A stretch of DNA of 64,000 bases, from NCBI GenBank assembly GCA_003864495.1, contig ML133496.1, forward strand, positions 2,385,631 through 2,449,630. Direction: 5' to 3'. The notes under the pieces were generated by a model, which made no database searches, was not told where the DNA came from, and saw only the letters and a list, made by a program, of their open reading frames with translations. Source of the DNA: Nemopilema nomurai (lineage: Eukaryota; Cnidaria; Scyphozoa; Rhizostomeae; Rhizostomatidae). Both the position numbers and the translations under genes were made by a program. Below, piece by piece: positions 62,421-64,000 of the stretch; the first letter of the stretch is position 1, and each line of letters starts with the position of its first letter.

Positions 62421-62734
62421 TGACCATTGGAATCGAAAATGCTTAGCTTAGATGCGATAGAATATCTCCGAAATGCTTCTTCATTCGAAACAGCGCCACA
62501 AGAAGGCTTCGTCCAGAATTTAGGGAGGAGAGGCGGATGAATATATTGTAAATTTGTAGATCGGCTTTGAACTTGTTCAGACAGAAGAAACAGTATAATA
62601 TAAATCAAGAGCAACCTGACATTTGATTGAAAAGCAAGAAATGAATTTTTGCAAGTTGGAGGTGAAATGAAGTTTGTAGTAGCAAGCTTCTCGTGATAGC
62701 AGTCTTGGGCAATGAGCGCCCGGGTATTTACCAT
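62375..62734 (-). other. 119-codon minus-strand frame overlapping the XPOT 3' end
   Basis: Starts with ATG at 62734 and runs to 62375, overlapping the last XPOT exon in antisense. It holds a hydrophobic stretch (NVRLLLIYIILFLLSEQVQS) followed by a polar segment, which could suggest a secreted or membrane protein. I see no family resemblance. A donor (CTG|GTGTAA) lies near the end. A chance frame is at least as likely. Confidence 0.2.
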
Positions 62735-62791
62735 CGTTGGCTATTTCTAGCATCTCTAGTGTTTACATGTATTCCCGAATTAGGTTCAATG

Positions 62792-63055
62792 TAAAATTCC
62801 CGGTTTCGATATCAAAGTCCACGCTAGATAGATTTAATGTCAAAATCCGGGTTGAGCTCAATCATATTCCGGATTAGTACTAATATCGTATTTTGGGTTG
62901 GCACAATATAATGTTCCGGGTTTGGTTTGATATTGAATTCGATGCTAGATTTAATATCAAATTCCGGGTTGAGTTCAATATCATATTCCGGGTTAGTACC
63001 AATGTCAAATTACGGGTTGGGCTCAATATCAAATTCCGGGTTGGCTCAATATAAA
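62792..63055. repeat. Degenerate short tandem repeats downstream of XPOT
   Basis: About nine copies of a motif close to CAATATCAAATTCCGGGTTG, spaced roughly 21-26 bases apart (or a double step), from about 62792 to 63055. Variants keep TTCCGGGTT and AATATNA. On the minus strand this reads as a repeated TRNLIL-like peptide, which is only an echo of the repeat. Confidence 0.7.
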
Positions 63056-64000
63056 ATAACACAGCATTGAACGATCTGGCAGATAACGGGGTCATACCAT
63101 TTCCCACCAACTGGCATTAAGGACTTTGCAAATGGGGGCCTAGGGTACCTTTTGTGATGAAATGTGGTCGGGGTATATGTTGTGGCATTTCCAAAACCAG
63201 ATCTTGCAAAGACTTTGAAAGGTTATTAGATCGACTTGATGCTGGTAGTATTTTTGAAGCTTTCTAGTTCAACGCTTTTCCGCACCAGTCAAATTTCTGT
63301 TAGTGAATGTTTACAAAATGTTACCATTGTGTTTTGTATCTTAATTTTGTATTATCAAGTGAGTTATTTATCTGTTAATCAACAATTTCACAACTATAAA
63401 TTCAAACATAAGATCTCTTTTTAAAAATTTTTATTGATTGAAGTAACATTGAAATTTTTAAGTTGTATTAAAAAGGAGTTTTGATCGGCAATCCCAGTCG
63501 CTTTTATCACTGTTTCTCACTATCGATGCCAAATTAATCTTACTCTTGAACACTAAATTTTCCTTCCCTATTGTATTTTTCAAAACATTACTTAGATATG
63601 TCTTTTTCCATGGATACCCTAAACGAATGTATTTCCAAACTCTAATGAATTTCAAAACAGCAATTGAGAAAGCCGCAAAAATTTATCCCAGATTTCTTTG
63701 CCTAATCCAAATTTTATCAAACCTCTGCCTCCTTTGCAAGGAATCAAGTTTACCAGCTATTCAAAACTGAATATGTTTGGTCTCCAGTATGCTACCAATC
63801 TCTTTAGTTTCGAGTAGTTTATTTTTCCTGTGTGCCATTGCTTCTTTTCAACGCCATGTCTAAAAACTCAAATAGTATTGTAAATACGGATCAAAACTCA
63901 AATATTGTAAATCGGAAATTTATAAAGCATAATGAATTTCAGTTGCGCCATTTAAATATTATAGCTCCTTGTTGAAGTTTTCAACGGCCAACAGGCCTGA
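63056..64000. other. AT-rich right edge without a recognised gene
   Basis: Only short frames on both strands, for example 63546-63770 plus and 63655-63458 minus, which overlap each other. Neither has splice partners or a family I can name. No canonical XPOT poly(A) signal is obvious between 62421 and here. Confidence 0.35.

Noticed and set aside
63458..63770. Overlapping plus and minus frames with a GYPKR-type motif reminiscent of reverse transcriptase tails
   Set aside because: Too short and too weak to assign to a retroelement.

Overview
The window is a stretch of nuclear genome from an animal, most likely an invertebrate. The genes are split by many GT-AG introns, most of them 0.2-2 kb. 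Intergenic DNA and introns are AT-rich and carry small inverted-repeat elements. All five proteins are animal-type orthologues. Nothing fixes the phylum. A cnidarian-like or other non-vertebrate animal fits the compact, intron-rich layout and the presence of the germline piRNA helicase MOV10L1, but this is inference.

Layout from left to right. Positions 1-3.2 kb hold no gene I recognise, but they contain at least three inverted-repeat structures, the clearest a 444-bp foldback element with 54-bp arms. MOV10L1 (minus, 15560 to 3202, 19 exons) encodes the RNA helicase of primary piRNA biogenesis. It is divergent from a retromer-type sorting nexin of the SNX5/6/32 group (plus, 18011 to 28111, 15 coding exons). 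That gene converges on RNF113A (minus, 30670 to 29275, 2 exons), a CCCH/RING spliceosome ubiquitin ligase. RNF113A is divergent from TBC1D30 (plus, 32211 to 40573, 10 exons), a Rab GTPase-activating protein. After a 3.4-kb gap comes XPOT (plus, 43981 to 62420, 38 exons), the tRNA export receptor. The last 1.6 kb holds degenerate repeats and AT-rich DNA.

The five genes have unrelated jobs: piRNA loading, endosomal sorting, splicing, Rab inactivation and tRNA export. I assembled exons by hand from splice signals, reading phase and similarity to the human families. The coding exons sum to whole codons for MOV10L1 (1043 aa), the sorting nexin (377 aa), RNF113A (336 aa) and XPOT (972 aa). TBC1D30 would give 877 aa but lacks one base in exon 2.

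Points for a second look: TBC1D30 and XPOT are near neighbours here and also on human chromosome 12q14; there is a single-base frame break in TBC1D30; two phase-compatible antisense exons lie inside XPOT, one overlapping its exon 3; the MOV10L1 model lacks the central region found in human, and an unused stop-interrupted reading frame lies in that intron; and a tandem repeat ends exactly at an XPOT splice acceptor. I did not find a novel multi-gene system, CRISPR array, operon or complete mobile element.
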